DNA from: Actinobacteria bacterium UBA2286
GTDB lineage: Bacteria; Actinomycetota; Coriobacteriia; Anaerosomatales; Anaerosomataceae
Length of the DNA stretch: 21,950 bases
Assembly (NCBI GenBank): GCA_002345925.1
Contig: DDWM01000041.1
Span: forward strand, 1 to 21,950
Reading direction: 5' to 3'
Position 1 is the first letter of the stretch. Every line of letters starts with the position of its first letter. The notes beneath the pieces were generated by a model. It was not told the origin of the DNA and did not search any database. It worked only from the letters and a program-made list of their open reading frames with translations. Made by a program: the position numbers and the translations under genes. This document shows positions 10,401-16,142 of this stretch, piece after piece.

Positions 10401-11806
10401 GCGGGAGCGACTATCGTGGCCTTCGGCGCGGTGGTGTACTTGATGCTCAGGTACGGTATCCGCGAGTCCCCTGAGTCAAGCGAGTAGAACTTGCACCAGT
10501 ACGTGAGGTCGGTGCCTTCGTTTTCCGCATAGAGCCTGAATCCGTAATTCGTGCTCTCTCCCAGTACCATCTCTTTGACCGGTTCGGTCACATCCCAGTA
10601 CGCCCGGGCGCCTTCCGAGACGCTCGCATCAGTCACATAGAGCGATGAAGGTTGGTTGTTCCATGTGATGCCGCCCTCGCTCCACGAACCCGCGACGGTT
10701 GCGACCCGGATCTTCGCCGACGTGGTGTGGAAGTACTTCCAGTAGCAGTAGAGCTCGAGCTTCGCGGAGAGCACCGAGTAGCCCTTGCCGAGAATCGGGT
10801 CCAGCCACGGCTTGACGAAGCTGCGGTTGATTCCTGTGCTTGACGAGTCCACCCGTCCGGTCTTCAGATCAGTCGAGTATCCATAGTTGGTGCTTGGGTA
10901 CTGGCTGGTCACGTATGAGTCGTAGTTGTAGGTCTGCCAGTCGTAGTACGTCGTCGGATCGATCTTGACCGGGTAGACGCGAGCAGAGTCTGCCAGCCAC
11001 GCTTGGTCCGCAACGACGTCGATTCGCCAGCCTAGCCCCTTGCGCTCCAACTCATAGCGAACCGCGTCAGAATAGGCGGGATCGCCAGCAGTGTTCACGG
11101 AAGAGTCCACCATATACGGGGGCACCATCTGGAAGAGAACCTTGCTGGTCGAGTCGCGCGTGAACAGTATCGCGCCGCTCGCATCGAGCGATGGAGTCAG
11201 CCCTACGCAGGCCATATCAAAGCTGAACGTGTTCTTCTTCGAAGGTGAGTTGAGGATGATCGTCTCTTTGAGGCCCCTGGAGGTCGACTCGTAGAGCAGG
11301 TCTGTCGAGGCGAAAGCCTTCGAGTACTTGCGCGCCCTAGTGTCCATGGGTACGGCCGAGGCGGTTGTCTCGTAGGCATCGAAAACCTCTGGCTCGGCTA
11401 GGCGACCCTGTGGCCGGATGCGGATGCTGGTCTCTTCGGCACCGATCATCACGTCGTCTGCACCGATATCGTCCGGAAGTACAAGAGTGAACCCATTGGC
11501 GCGGTTCTTCAGCGCCCGCCCTTTGGGAGTGACGGTGGCATCTAGCGAAGTGTCGATGGGGAGCCATGCCCCACTCGCAATATCGCGGTAGTTGATGGGG
11601 TCAAAGAAAGACTCGTACGTTCTCGTGCCGTCACCGTTGTCCCATGTCCGCGAGTATGCTGTGCGCTGATCTGCCAGCTCTCGCTTGATGGGTGTGGGGG
11701 CAGTTGGTGCGGCCGCAGCTGGCCCTACATGAATAACGCTGCTAAGAAGGACAAACGACAACGTTGCAGCAACAAGGCGCCTACAGCGCCCCCCCCGATG
11801 AGCCAT
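4424..11806 (-). CDS. Giant secreted WapA-like Rhs/YD-repeat protein with hydrophobic C-terminal tip
   Basis: 2460 residues. A Sec signal peptide (basic RGGRCRR, hydrophobic 11-28, AAAA near 30-33) is followed by an N-terminal domain and a DNRLRE-like beta domain (about 280-457). Next come an Fn3-like stretch (460-560), an Rhs-type entry segment (about 582-640; LGIPITYG, GLGAGWKM), a CBM4/9-like domain (655-820) and an F5/8C discoidin-like domain (850-998). YD repeats (about 1005-1320; e.g. YTYDASGRLAGV) precede two more CBM-like domains (about 1325-1468 and 1473-1627). More YD repeats run to 2135, then the Rhs core (RYSYDPWGNP, GLYYMPARYYDPATYRFLS). After NLSDTDGR (about 2249) comes a unique tip of about 210 residues: a Tyr/Asp/His-rich segment, an Ala-rich helix and two Gly/Ala-rich hydrophobic blocks (about 2346-2392 and 2414-2460). 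Known Rhs/WapA proteins use the tip as a contact-dependent toxin. The ATG at 11804-11806 has GGAGGAGC; an earlier in-frame ATG at 11851 has no Shine-Dalgarno. Confidence 0.92.
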   Translation of the reverse strand: MAHRGGRCRRLVAATLSFVLLSSVIHVGPAAAAPTAPTPIKRELADQRTAYSRTWDNGDGTRTYESFFDPINYRDIASGAWLPIDTSLDATVTPKGRALKNRANGFTLVLPDDIGADDVMIGAEETSIRIRPQGRLAEPEVFDAYETTASAVPMDTRARKYSKAFASTDLLYESTSRGLKETIILNSPSKKNTFSFDMACVGLTPSLDASGAILFTRDSTSKVLFQMVPPYMVDSSVNTAGDPAYSDAVRYELERKGLGWRIDVVADQAWLADSARVYPVKIDPTTYYDWQTYNYDSYVTSQYPSTNYGYSTDLKTGRVDSSSTGINRSFVKPWLDPILGKGYSVLSAKLELYCYWKYFHTTSAKIRVATVAGSWSEGGITWNNQPSSLYVTDASVSEGARAYWDVTEPVKEMVLGESTNYGFRLYAENEGTDLTYWCKFYSLDSGDSRIPYLSIKYTTAPKATIVAPAIDTPVSSAAATIHAHWNYSDGLGKKQVKAQVQVATTATDAAPVQDVTVDTSATVMDIPAPAAGWSQTRYFIRMRVWAAGEGDAAGLVAPGAWTAWQPFERKLLTSGSDGAGLNPSHATDPVGAGLSVDLATGHLVGSRADFSGPGLGIPITYGATYDSSRTVDAGLGAGWKMAAPSLLYNDQKAPNSSFELSTNGNPTSWIEDTDPGDAAYIYTTTGVAKTGTSSARFRYIDTGYANLWLATARTAAAALQVSPGQRISASAWVYTVGLDSDTTQDEYGALMKFHFFDGTGAEMDHVKYSKVSEGYCCPDSGGWKQITLEATVPKGAYAAALQIEMRNAKGSFCVDDVMLNDKTVDFTDGDGTSRTIAPAEDGAYKRDPLEPSVAFSRVNVARDASVTAIGGTIASESVDGIINDCQGLLNYDGVDWKTNGSAHLTYTLPHAQVISGADLYLLDRPLETAVGSQPVYTYRIETSEDGKTFKQVVPAASAETSVTGRGWMKHTFAPVRAKYVRVVALGNTYDYGFRVCELELPQMRLGDAAVCFDSAGRLAAIGDLSGNPTKYTYDASGRLAGVADATRAGSTEATRGLELNWSGNRLASLDWRGVSSGGSAAFEPEIVRFASIATTSGSEYRVLRTNNGTETAVLTYLHDLTGRIVGARDAEGVGFTLVYTSGRVSSVTRSGDPTPTVTTYTYGTGQVTIASAAGGVAAPTRVVDISSALGYQMTKLKVVDPVDADPVTTIAYDEYGHQWKTTDPLGRITRTERDGHGNVVMSAACDSTGKVLQQSSAEYNDDHISKTVDSKDNVSSLRYDDAWRVLVASQAVADDTADGGNETRLTYDDWGNQATGSTGGSTAYNLLRNGTFELNPLLAGNGWDGTKAKSPSWDLASQDYTGDHYMVLGDYTGAEFITSDEIAVDPSKTYTLSAWMNNWGRIIVNEYDTDHAFLRSRSMLHSAASSSVNLLRRVSATYVPTAGTAYARVQPYTSAEGGFCVDNIRFELANAASPDCFVENESMEQVVSGLPRSWTKSSSTAIHEASSDEAVSGLYSAHIKVTTTLGYFYGPKVYVNEDERYTVSLSMKTKDSIGGAKAIVRFFDKYGATLAGKDTTITGDAVVRGTEDWCRYVKDVTVPVGAASIAVNLYHEIGGGDAYWDAVTVAPAAGISKTEYDASTHSVAVKSTGVTGVSLGSATDSRGRSIETSIKPTEETTIALSARSYDDLDRLTAVETAPGSSLGITAAFTYTAAGRLATVTGPRSATTTLSYDAAGRPTGVVSPLGVRSLLHYDALGRLLETFWPSQSQEPTAVASRVSYDSLGRAGSSDVFAEDGTLYAHIVPTYDLASRVTKTEVSGQVTGTVDVTYDDLDRATTTVAQGPAGTMTSVVGFESNSNLPVAIKTTALESSRTVTNAWAKTGQLLRTTSGTQTWNFGFGTSGGLSSAFATGLSMHTRSYDVFGRLEAVRLGRVDQTTPPFNDFAESVLTYDNQGRIAGTGLTGDATRSDTFGYDAASRLTSWARTGTGATSATYAYDPSGNLTTATVGGIATGFTYDIGDRLTRSANSSTTTTYTNDLLGRRTAAVTATGTTTYTWDPLSRLTAVSSPDATATYAYGPTGMRELKTVTTPSGTKTTKTVWSGSELVMELDSDGASYTYLWGPGRIPLSVTAKTAAGVSTTYAYQVDAMGSVIGMTDEEGTVVARYSYDPWGNPSPCTPGTDPGLTARNPLRYRAYYADIETGLYYMPARYYDPATYRFLSLDPAPPSAGDPASLNGFLYCVDDPVNLSDTDGREPHGYNMCDGYGDDGYNYGHDDYHSTVDQQGNVTPSKNSQGMAASAAASRGMAEARVEASLAMKAAQAEAAIAACNGTAPSQTGSSDELAKNMASAICIGAGVAGVALGVFCVGLAIAGTGGLALLAPFIVGAAFNAIAVFGSEASYKKGWISRGERDLSRGLGVTGFAVSAVGFVPMAPGVSTAVAMQGVCLGVTGTALSVAGSAPR

Positions 11807-12100
11807 TCTTGCTCCTCCCAGCAGGTGCCTCCTTAGGCATCCTTTCACCATGGCGACTCAACCACTAGCACAACAAGTCAGCCAAGAGAAGGAGACTTTG
11901 CGAACTCAAGACCCCAAGTGCGGTACCATCCACCCCGCGGCCCAGATTGCCTCCGCCTTACCCGGCGGCACGCACCGCGTCTCCGCCGAGAAGGGGCAGT
12001 GCATTGCCCGGTGCTACGCGGGATTTAGAAACCGCAGCCTACTGCGTTCGCCGCTTCCAGCGCAGCCACCAGCAAACGCAACCAGTGGCACAACCCGCGC
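11807..12100 (-). other. 294-bp leader between the toxin-antitoxin pair and the Rhs gene
   Basis: No convincing gene or promoter is seen. On the minus strand there are short stem-loops: CCGCC-gggtaa-GGCGG (11953-11968), GGGCA-atgcac-TGCCC slightly upstream, and TGCCT-aagg-AGGCA just before the Rhs ribosome-binding site. None is followed by a T-run, so none is a classic terminator. The segment could be a structured 5' leader of the Rhs mRNA, transcribed from an unrecognised promoter or from the toxin-antitoxin promoter. Confidence 0.4.
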
Positions 12101-12385
12101 CTACGCCGTCAACTGCACCTTGAGCCTCTTGCCAACGGCGCTAGCGGCGCGCTCGAGCGTCACAAGCGTGACCGACGGATTGGTGGGATCGAGCAAGCGC
12201 TCAACGGCCGAACGGCTCGTCTTCATCCTGCGCGCAAGCTCAGACTGCGAGACGTTGGCGCGCTTCATCTCCTGGGCGATCTGATAGGCGATCGTCCGCT
12301 TTGTCGCGACGGCCTCCGCCTCATCGAGGATGCCCTCGTCTCTGAGGAAGTCATCAAGGTCGCCGCCGATATGCTTCTTGTCCAC
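12101..12385 (-). CDS. HigA-like XRE antitoxin
   Basis: A 94-residue protein. Residues 1-35 are charged (DDFLRDEGILDEAEAVATK) and probably contact the toxin. A Cro/CI-type HTH follows at about 40-92 (VSQSELARRM, then TSRSAVERLLD as recognition helix). The start is GTG at 12383-12385 with AGGAG 8 nt upstream; the frame stays open much further upstream only because it crosses the toxin gene in another frame. It begins 5 bp after the toxin stop. The toxin-first order matches HigBA systems. It likely neutralises the toxin and represses the shared promoter. It differs in sequence from the HTH protein at 1873-2205. Confidence 0.86.
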   Translation of the reverse strand: MDKKHIGGDLDDFLRDEGILDEAEAVATKRTIAYQIAQEMKRANVSQSELARRMKTSRSAVERLLDPTNPSVTLVTLERAASAVGKRLKVQLTA

Positions 12386-12390
12386 CGCGC

Positions 12391-12750
12391 TCACTCCTTT
12401 CGCAGGTCCGAGAGGCGCTGCCTCGCGGTCTTGAGGTCTGTCGCAGGCATCTTCTGTGACTTCTTCACGAAGCCGTGCAGGAGTAGCATCATCTGCCCAT
12501 CGATGGTGAAGATCACCCGTGCAATCCCGACTGGGATGTGCGACCGGACCTCCCACAGACTCGGCTCCAGCTTGCGGATGAGCGGCATCCCGAGCGGCCA
12601 GCCGTACTGCGCCGTCTTGATGTCCTCTCCCACCGCCCGCCGTTCCTCCCTCGTGAGGCCGAGCAGCCACTCACGTACCGGCTCGTTGCCGGAAGCGGTG
12701 GAGTAGAACCTCACCGAGAGGATGGGTCGCCTGTCATGTGATTCGTCCAT
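12391..12750 (-). CDS. HigB/Gp49-type RelE-superfamily toxin
   Basis: A 119-residue protein of the phage-derived Gp49-like (RelE/ParE superfamily) group, whose members cleave mRNA in the ribosome. The hallmark strand and tail are present: LWEVRSHI (65-72), IARVIFTIDG (76-85) and HGFVKKSQKMP (92-102), the last a near-consensus version of the HGF-KK-qk-P motif. The protein appears complete. The ATG at 12748-12750 sits only 6 bp after the end of a -10 element, so the mRNA may be leaderless. An upstream in-frame ATG at 12777 would put the promoter inside the gene and is not preferred. It is followed after 5 bp by the XRE antitoxin. Confidence 0.86.
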   Translation of the reverse strand: MDESHDRRPILSVRFYSTASGNEPVREWLLGLTREERRAVGEDIKTAQYGWPLGMPLIRKLEPSLWEVRSHIPVGIARVIFTIDGQMMLLLHGFVKKSQKMPATDLKTARQRLSDLRKE

Positions 12751-12756
12751 GCGAGA

Positions 12757-12765
12757 AGTGTACCA
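12757..12765 (-). promoter_or_regulatory. Extended -10 promoter of the toxin-antitoxin pair, possibly leaderless
   Basis: The minus strand reads TGGTACACT: a TGn extension plus TACACT (12757-12762). Only 6 bp separate it from the toxin ATG, so transcription would begin at or next to the start codon. No Shine-Dalgarno lies before that ATG, which agrees with a leaderless mRNA. No good -35 is visible. Confidence 0.5.
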
Positions 12766-12794
12766 CAATCGGTGCACTTCGAGTTGAGGGAGTC

Positions 12795-12860
12795 GGTTCC
12801 GAGCCCAGGACCCCCAGAGGTAGGTGTAGCTGGTGCCGTCAGAGTCGAGCTCGATGGCGC
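12795..12860 (-). pseudogene. Relic fragment of an rhs gene
   Basis: A stretch of about 50 bp aligns with the Rhs gene at about 5445-5492, including a run of 17 identical bases (12812-12828). Translated on the minus strand it gives ELDSDGTSYTYLWG, against ELDSDGASYTYLWG in the large protein. Homology in that frame fades after LWG, with a hint of GPG in the next frame. On the other side the residues before ELDSDG no longer match. There is no start, stop or surrounding YD repeat, so it is a fossil of a second Rhs gene or a recombination scar. It lies just upstream of the toxin-antitoxin promoter. Confidence 0.75.
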
Positions 12861-12909
12861 ACGGGGACCACTTCCGTTCCCATTGGCAACTACAGTTCTC
12901 AATTGCGCA

Positions 12910-12924
12910 CTTTGGTTACCAAAG
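12910..12924. repeat. 15-bp palindrome between glmM and the island
   Basis: CTTTGGTTACCAAAG is a perfect 7-bp inverted repeat around a central base. It lies in the 226-bp gap between the glmM stop and the toxin start. It could be a protein-binding site or part of a weak terminator; no T-run follows on either strand. A longer-range GGCGGGG/CCCCGCC pairing (12937-12943 with 12970-12976) directly follows the glmM stop and might act as its terminator. Confidence 0.35.
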
Positions 12925-12976
12925 CACGATGAGTTCGGCGGGGTGTACCTGCTTACCCGTGCCTGGCCTCCCCGCC

Positions 12977-14311
12977 TTACCCCAGCTCGCGCCGCACTAC
13001 CTCGACGATGCGGTCGACGATCGCCCTGGCCGTCTCGGTATCGGCGGCCTCGGCCATCACTCTGATGAGCGGCTCGGTGCCGGATGCCCGCACTAGCACG
13101 CGACCGTTGTCGCCAAGTTCCGCCTCGGCAGCTTTGACGACTTCGTGAATGGCCGAGCTGCCAGAGAGCATGCCCTTGTCGACCACGCGCACGCCTTCAA
13201 GCACCTGCGGATAGCGGTGCATGACCTGACGGAGTTCGGAGAGCGGCAAGTCAGACTCACGCATAATCGCCGCAAGCTGCAGCGCCGTGATGAGGCCATC
13301 GCCGGTGGTGGTGTGCTCGAGGAAGATGACGTGGCCGGACTGCTCCCCGCCCAGGACCGCGCCGGATGTGCGCATCTGGTCGAGCACGTAGCGGTCGCCG
13401 ACCTTCGTCTTGATGACGTTGATGCCGCGGTCGCGCATGGCCACTTCAAAGCCAAGGTTGCTCATAACGGTCGCCACAACGGTGTCGCCCACAAGCTCCC
13501 CGCGCTCTTTCATCCGAGCAGCGCAAATTGCCATGATCACGTCACCATCAAGCTCGGCGCCGGTCTCGTCGACAGCCAGCACGCGATCGGCGTCGCCGTC
13601 GTGAGCGATCCCAAAGTCGACCTCATGCGCACGGACGAGCTCACTGATGACGTCCAGGTGCGTCGATCCACACCCGTCGTTGATATCCATGCCGTTGTAG
13701 TCGCAGTTGATGGCGTGGACGCGGGCGCCAAGGTCCTTGAGCGCCTTCACGGTCGTCAGCGCCGATGCGCCGTGGCCGCAGTCAACCGCGATCGTGAGGC
13801 CCACGAGGTCCCCACGCACGCTTTCAACCGCGTGTGAGATGTAGCGGCTCACTGCATCCGGCACGAACGTCGAACGCCCAATGCCCGCACCGGTCGGACG
13901 CTCCCAAGTGCGCTCGGATACGAGGAACTCCTCGATACCGTCCTCGATCTCATCCGGCAGCTTGAAGCCGTCGCGGTCGAAGAACTTGATGCCGTTGTAC
14001 TCGGCCGGATTGTGCGATGCCGAGATAACCACGCCGCCGTCGGCGCCAAGTACGCGCGTGAGGTAGGCGACGGCCGGCGTCGGCACGATGCCGAGACGCA
14101 GCGCGTCGGCACCGCCGGAGCAGATGCCCGCTACAAGAGCGGCTTCAAGCATGTCGCCGCTGCGACGCGTATCCATGCCCACCACGATGCTGCCGCGGCC
14201 CTTCTCGCCGAGGAAATGACCGGCCGCCTCACCAAGCTTGAACGCGAGTTCGGGCGTCAGGTCGTCGTTGGCGATACCGCGCACGCCGTCAGTGCCGAAA
14301 AGTCGGGACAT
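12977..14311 (-). CDS. glmM: Phosphoglucosamine mutase
   Basis: Interconverts glucosamine-6-phosphate and glucosamine-1-phosphate, the step after GlmS on the way to UDP-GlcNAc. The 444 residues match the family length. The N-terminus RLFGTDGVRG is typical. The phosphoserine loop is ISASHNP with catalytic S99; the Mg-binding loop is DGDADR (238-243); the sugar-binding loop is GEQSGH (322-327); the phosphate-binding loop is RASGTEP (408-414). All key residues are intact. The ATG at 14309-14311 has AGGAG 6 nt upstream; a TTG one codon earlier is less likely. A terminator hairpin lies only 21 bp upstream of the start and no promoter lies in between, so expression may rely on read-through or a promoter inside rpsI. 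Confidence 0.97.
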   Translation of the reverse strand: MSRLFGTDGVRGIANDDLTPELAFKLGEAAGHFLGEKGRGSIVVGMDTRRSGDMLEAALVAGICSGGADALRLGIVPTPAVAYLTRVLGADGGVVISASHNPAEYNGIKFFDRDGFKLPDEIEDGIEEFLVSERTWERPTGAGIGRSTFVPDAVSRYISHAVESVRGDLVGLTIAVDCGHGASALTTVKALKDLGARVHAINCDYNGMDINDGCGSTHLDVISELVRAHEVDFGIAHDGDADRVLAVDETGAELDGDVIMAICAARMKERGELVGDTVVATVMSNLGFEVAMRDRGINVIKTKVGDRYVLDQMRTSGAVLGGEQSGHVIFLEHTTTGDGLITALQLAAIMRESDLPLSELRQVMHRYPQVLEGVRVVDKGMLSGSSAIHEVVKAAEAELGDNGRVLVRASGTEPLIRVMAEAADTETARAIVDRIVEVVRRELG

Positions 14312-14332
14312 CAAGTTCTCCTGTAGAACGAA

Positions 14333-14361
14333 GAAGGGCCCGCCACGATGGCGGGCCCTTC
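14333..14361 (-). terminator. Stem-loop terminator after rpsI
   Basis: A perfect 12-bp stem, GAAGGGCCCGCC pairing with GGCGGGCCCTTC around a 5-nt loop, lies 22 bp after the rpsI stop. On the minus strand it is followed by CTTCGTTC, a weak pyrimidine tract rather than a clean T-run, so termination may be partial. The glmM Shine-Dalgarno comes right after it. Confidence 0.75.
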
Positions 14362-14383
14362 GAACGAATCCAGCCTCGCAGTT

Positions 14384-14782
14384 CTAACGCTTCGAGAACT
14401 GCGGCTTCTTGCGGGCCTTCTTCAGACCGTACTTCTTACGCTCGACCATACGTGGGTCGCGGCGGAGGAAGCCGGCGCTCTTGAGCTCGGGACGGTAGGT
14501 GTCGCCAGCGACAAGCAGCGCACGGGAGATACCGTGGCGCAGTGCGCCAAGCTGACCGGAAATGCCGCCGCCACTGAGCGTCGCGATGACATCGAAGTGA
14601 CCGAGGGTCTCGGTGACCTTGAACGGCTGGTCAACATAGTTCTGGAGCTCTGGGCGACCAAAGTACGACTTGAAGTCGCGGCCGTTCAGGGTGTACTGAC
14701 CGGTGCCAGGAAGGATGCGCACACGAGCAACCGATGTCTTGCGACGTCCGGTGCCCCAATAAACTGCCTTGTTCTCGGCCAT
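14384..14782 (-). CDS. rpsI: Ribosomal protein S9 (uS9)
   Basis: Component of the 30S head whose C-terminal tail reaches the P-site tRNA. The 132-residue protein has the family signatures YWGTGRRKTSVARVR near the N-terminus, GGGISGQ and GALRHGISRAL in the middle, and RDPRMVERKKYGLKKARKKP with the terminal QFSKR. Length and tail are normal. Its start is 3 bp after the rplM stop, the standard L13-S9 operon, driven by the promoter upstream of rplM. Confidence 0.98.
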   Translation of the reverse strand: MAENKAVYWGTGRRKTSVARVRILPGTGQYTLNGRDFKSYFGRPELQNYVDQPFKVTETLGHFDVIATLSGGGISGQLGALRHGISRALLVAGDTYRPELKSAGFLRRDPRMVERKKYGLKKARKKPQFSKR

Positions 14783-14785
14783 GCG

Positions 14786-15220
14786 CTAAACCTCCAGCGT
14801 GATCTGACGCGGCTTCTGAGCCTGGTTCTTATGCTCGGGACCGGCGTACACCTTGAGCTTCATGCCCATGGCCCGACCGAGCGTGTTCTTGGGGAGCATG
14901 CCCTTGACGGCACCCTCGATGACGCGCTCCGGCTTCTTGGCGAGCAGGTCACCCATGGTGATCGACCTGAGTCCGCCGGGATGCCCGGTGTGGTGGAACT
15001 TCTTCTTGTCAGTGAGCTTCTTACCGGTGAGCTTGATCTTGGACGCGTTGATCACAATGACAAAATCGCCAGTGTCGACATGAGGGGTGTACTGCGGCTT
15101 GCGCTTACCCTTCAAGATCTGCGCGACCTCGCTCGCCAGTCTGCCGAGCGGAATATCAGTGGCGTCCACAAGCAGCCACTCGCGCTCGATCTCACCTGTC
15201 TTCGCGTAATAGGTCTTCAC
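14786..15220 (-). CDS. rplM: Ribosomal protein L13 (uL13)
   Basis: Early-assembling 50S protein. The 144 residues match the usual length. Signatures include WLLVDATDIPLGRLAS at the N-terminus, YTPHVDTGDFVIVINA, KFHHTGHPGGL and the C-terminal RVIEGAVKGMLPKNTLGRAM. The start is GTG at 15218-15220, fixed by GGAGGA and the family N-terminus (MKTYYAK). It leads the L13-S9 operon with a 5' UTR of about 65 nt downstream of a consensus-like promoter. Confidence 0.98.
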   Translation of the reverse strand: MKTYYAKTGEIEREWLLVDATDIPLGRLASEVAQILKGKRKPQYTPHVDTGDFVIVINASKIKLTGKKLTDKKKFHHTGHPGGLRSITMGDLLAKKPERVIEGAVKGMLPKNTLGRAMGMKLKVYAGPEHKNQAQKPRQITLEV

Positions 15221-15291
15221 TAAGTCCTCCAGAAACTGAGATTACGGTGTCGTTTTCATGAGTTCACGGGGCTCAGGAAACGAACCCTTAC

Positions 15292-15320
15292 ACTTTATCC
15301 GCGCCTGCTCGGAGTGTCAA
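15292..15320 (-). promoter_or_regulatory. Sigma-70-type promoter of rplM-rpsI
   Basis: TTGACA (15315-15320), a 17-bp spacer and TAAAGT (15292-15297) on the minus strand is the best-matching promoter in the window. Transcription would start near 15285. A second -10-like element, TATACT, lies further upstream at 15353-15358 without a clear -35 and may be an additional start. Confidence 0.8.
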
Positions 15321-15360
15321 CCAACGCCTCCGGGCGTATCTACCGTCGCAGTAGTATACC

Positions 15361-16134
15361 CTACAGCCAGCATTCCTCGGCATAATCGACGTGCCAAAGT
15401 GTCAAACCTTGCGGCGGTGCCGTCTGACCGGCCAGTGCGCGGTCCTGCGCCACGAGAACCTCGCCCACCCACTCAGGTGGCCGCTTCCCTCGTCCGACGT
15501 CAACGAGTGTACCGACGATGATGCGCACCATCGAGTGCAGAAACGCCTTGCCGACGATGCGAATCACGATGCTATGCTCGCCCAACTGGTGCTCTGGCAA
15601 GATCTCGATCGTGTCGATTCTGCGCACGGTCGGCTTGTCGATCGCCGAGTCCTTCACGCAAAACGACGTGAAGTCATGTTCGCCAAGCAGATACGTGGCG
15701 GCTTCGCGCATCGCCCCGAGGTCGAGCGTCTTTGGCACTGCCCACGCGAATCGCTTCAAGAACAGCGGCGGTACCGGTCCGGGCACGATGCGGTAGCGAT
15801 ACTCTCGGCCAAGGGCACTGAAGCGGGCGCTGAAGCGGGGATCGGCCCGGCGGACGCCGGTGACCACCACGTCGGGCTCGCAGAGTGCGTTGAGCGAGCG
15901 CATGAACGCGCGAGGCTCCGGCTCCGTACCTGTCGAGGTGTACGTCACGACCTGCCCGAGCGCATGCACGCCGGCGTCGGTGCGACCAGCGCACACAGTG
16001 AGTACCGGCTCGCCAAGAATCGTGCCGAGAGCGGCCTCCAGCTTGCCCTGGACGGTCGGTTGCCCCGGCTGCCGGGCAAACCCGCAAAGATGGGTTCCGT
16101 CGTATGAGACGGTGAGCGCAATCGCGTCGTTCAC
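15361..16134 (-). CDS. truA: tRNA pseudouridine(38-40) synthase
   Basis: Isomerises uridines 38-40 in the anticodon arm of many tRNAs. The 257 residues fit the family. The catalytic Asp is D53 in AGRTDAGVHALGQV. Also seen are the N-terminal VSYDGTHLCGFARQP, the middle FSARFSALGREYRYRI and the C-terminal FLHSMVRIIVGTLVDVG, all family signatures. The start is GTG at 16132-16134 with AGGAGG upstream. It begins 8 bp after the ecfT stop, continuing the ecfA1-ecfA2-ecfT-truA run seen in many Gram-positive genomes. Confidence 0.97.
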   Translation of the reverse strand: MNDAIALTVSYDGTHLCGFARQPGQPTVQGKLEAALGTILGEPVLTVCAGRTDAGVHALGQVVTYTSTGTEPEPRAFMRSLNALCEPDVVVTGVRRADPRFSARFSALGREYRYRIVPGPVPPLFLKRFAWAVPKTLDLGAMREAATYLLGEHDFTSFCVKDSAIDKPTVRRIDTIEILPEHQLGEHSIVIRIVGKAFLHSMVRIIVGTLVDVGRGKRPPEWVGEVLVAQDRALAGQTAPPQGLTLWHVDYAEECWL

Positions 16135-16142
16135 GTAACCTC

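Noticed and set aside
11807..11851. Upstream ATG at 11851 for the Rhs protein
   Set aside because: No Shine-Dalgarno lies before it, and it would put 15 extra residues ahead of a good signal peptide. The ATG at 11806 has GGAGGAGC.
11807..12000. Possible c-di-AMP (ydaO-type) riboswitch before the Rhs gene
   Set aside because: The segment GGGTAAGGCGGAGG followed by GGGGTGGAT is faintly similar, but the strongly conserved 3' module with CAGCTAACCTCG is absent, so the match is not supportable by eye.
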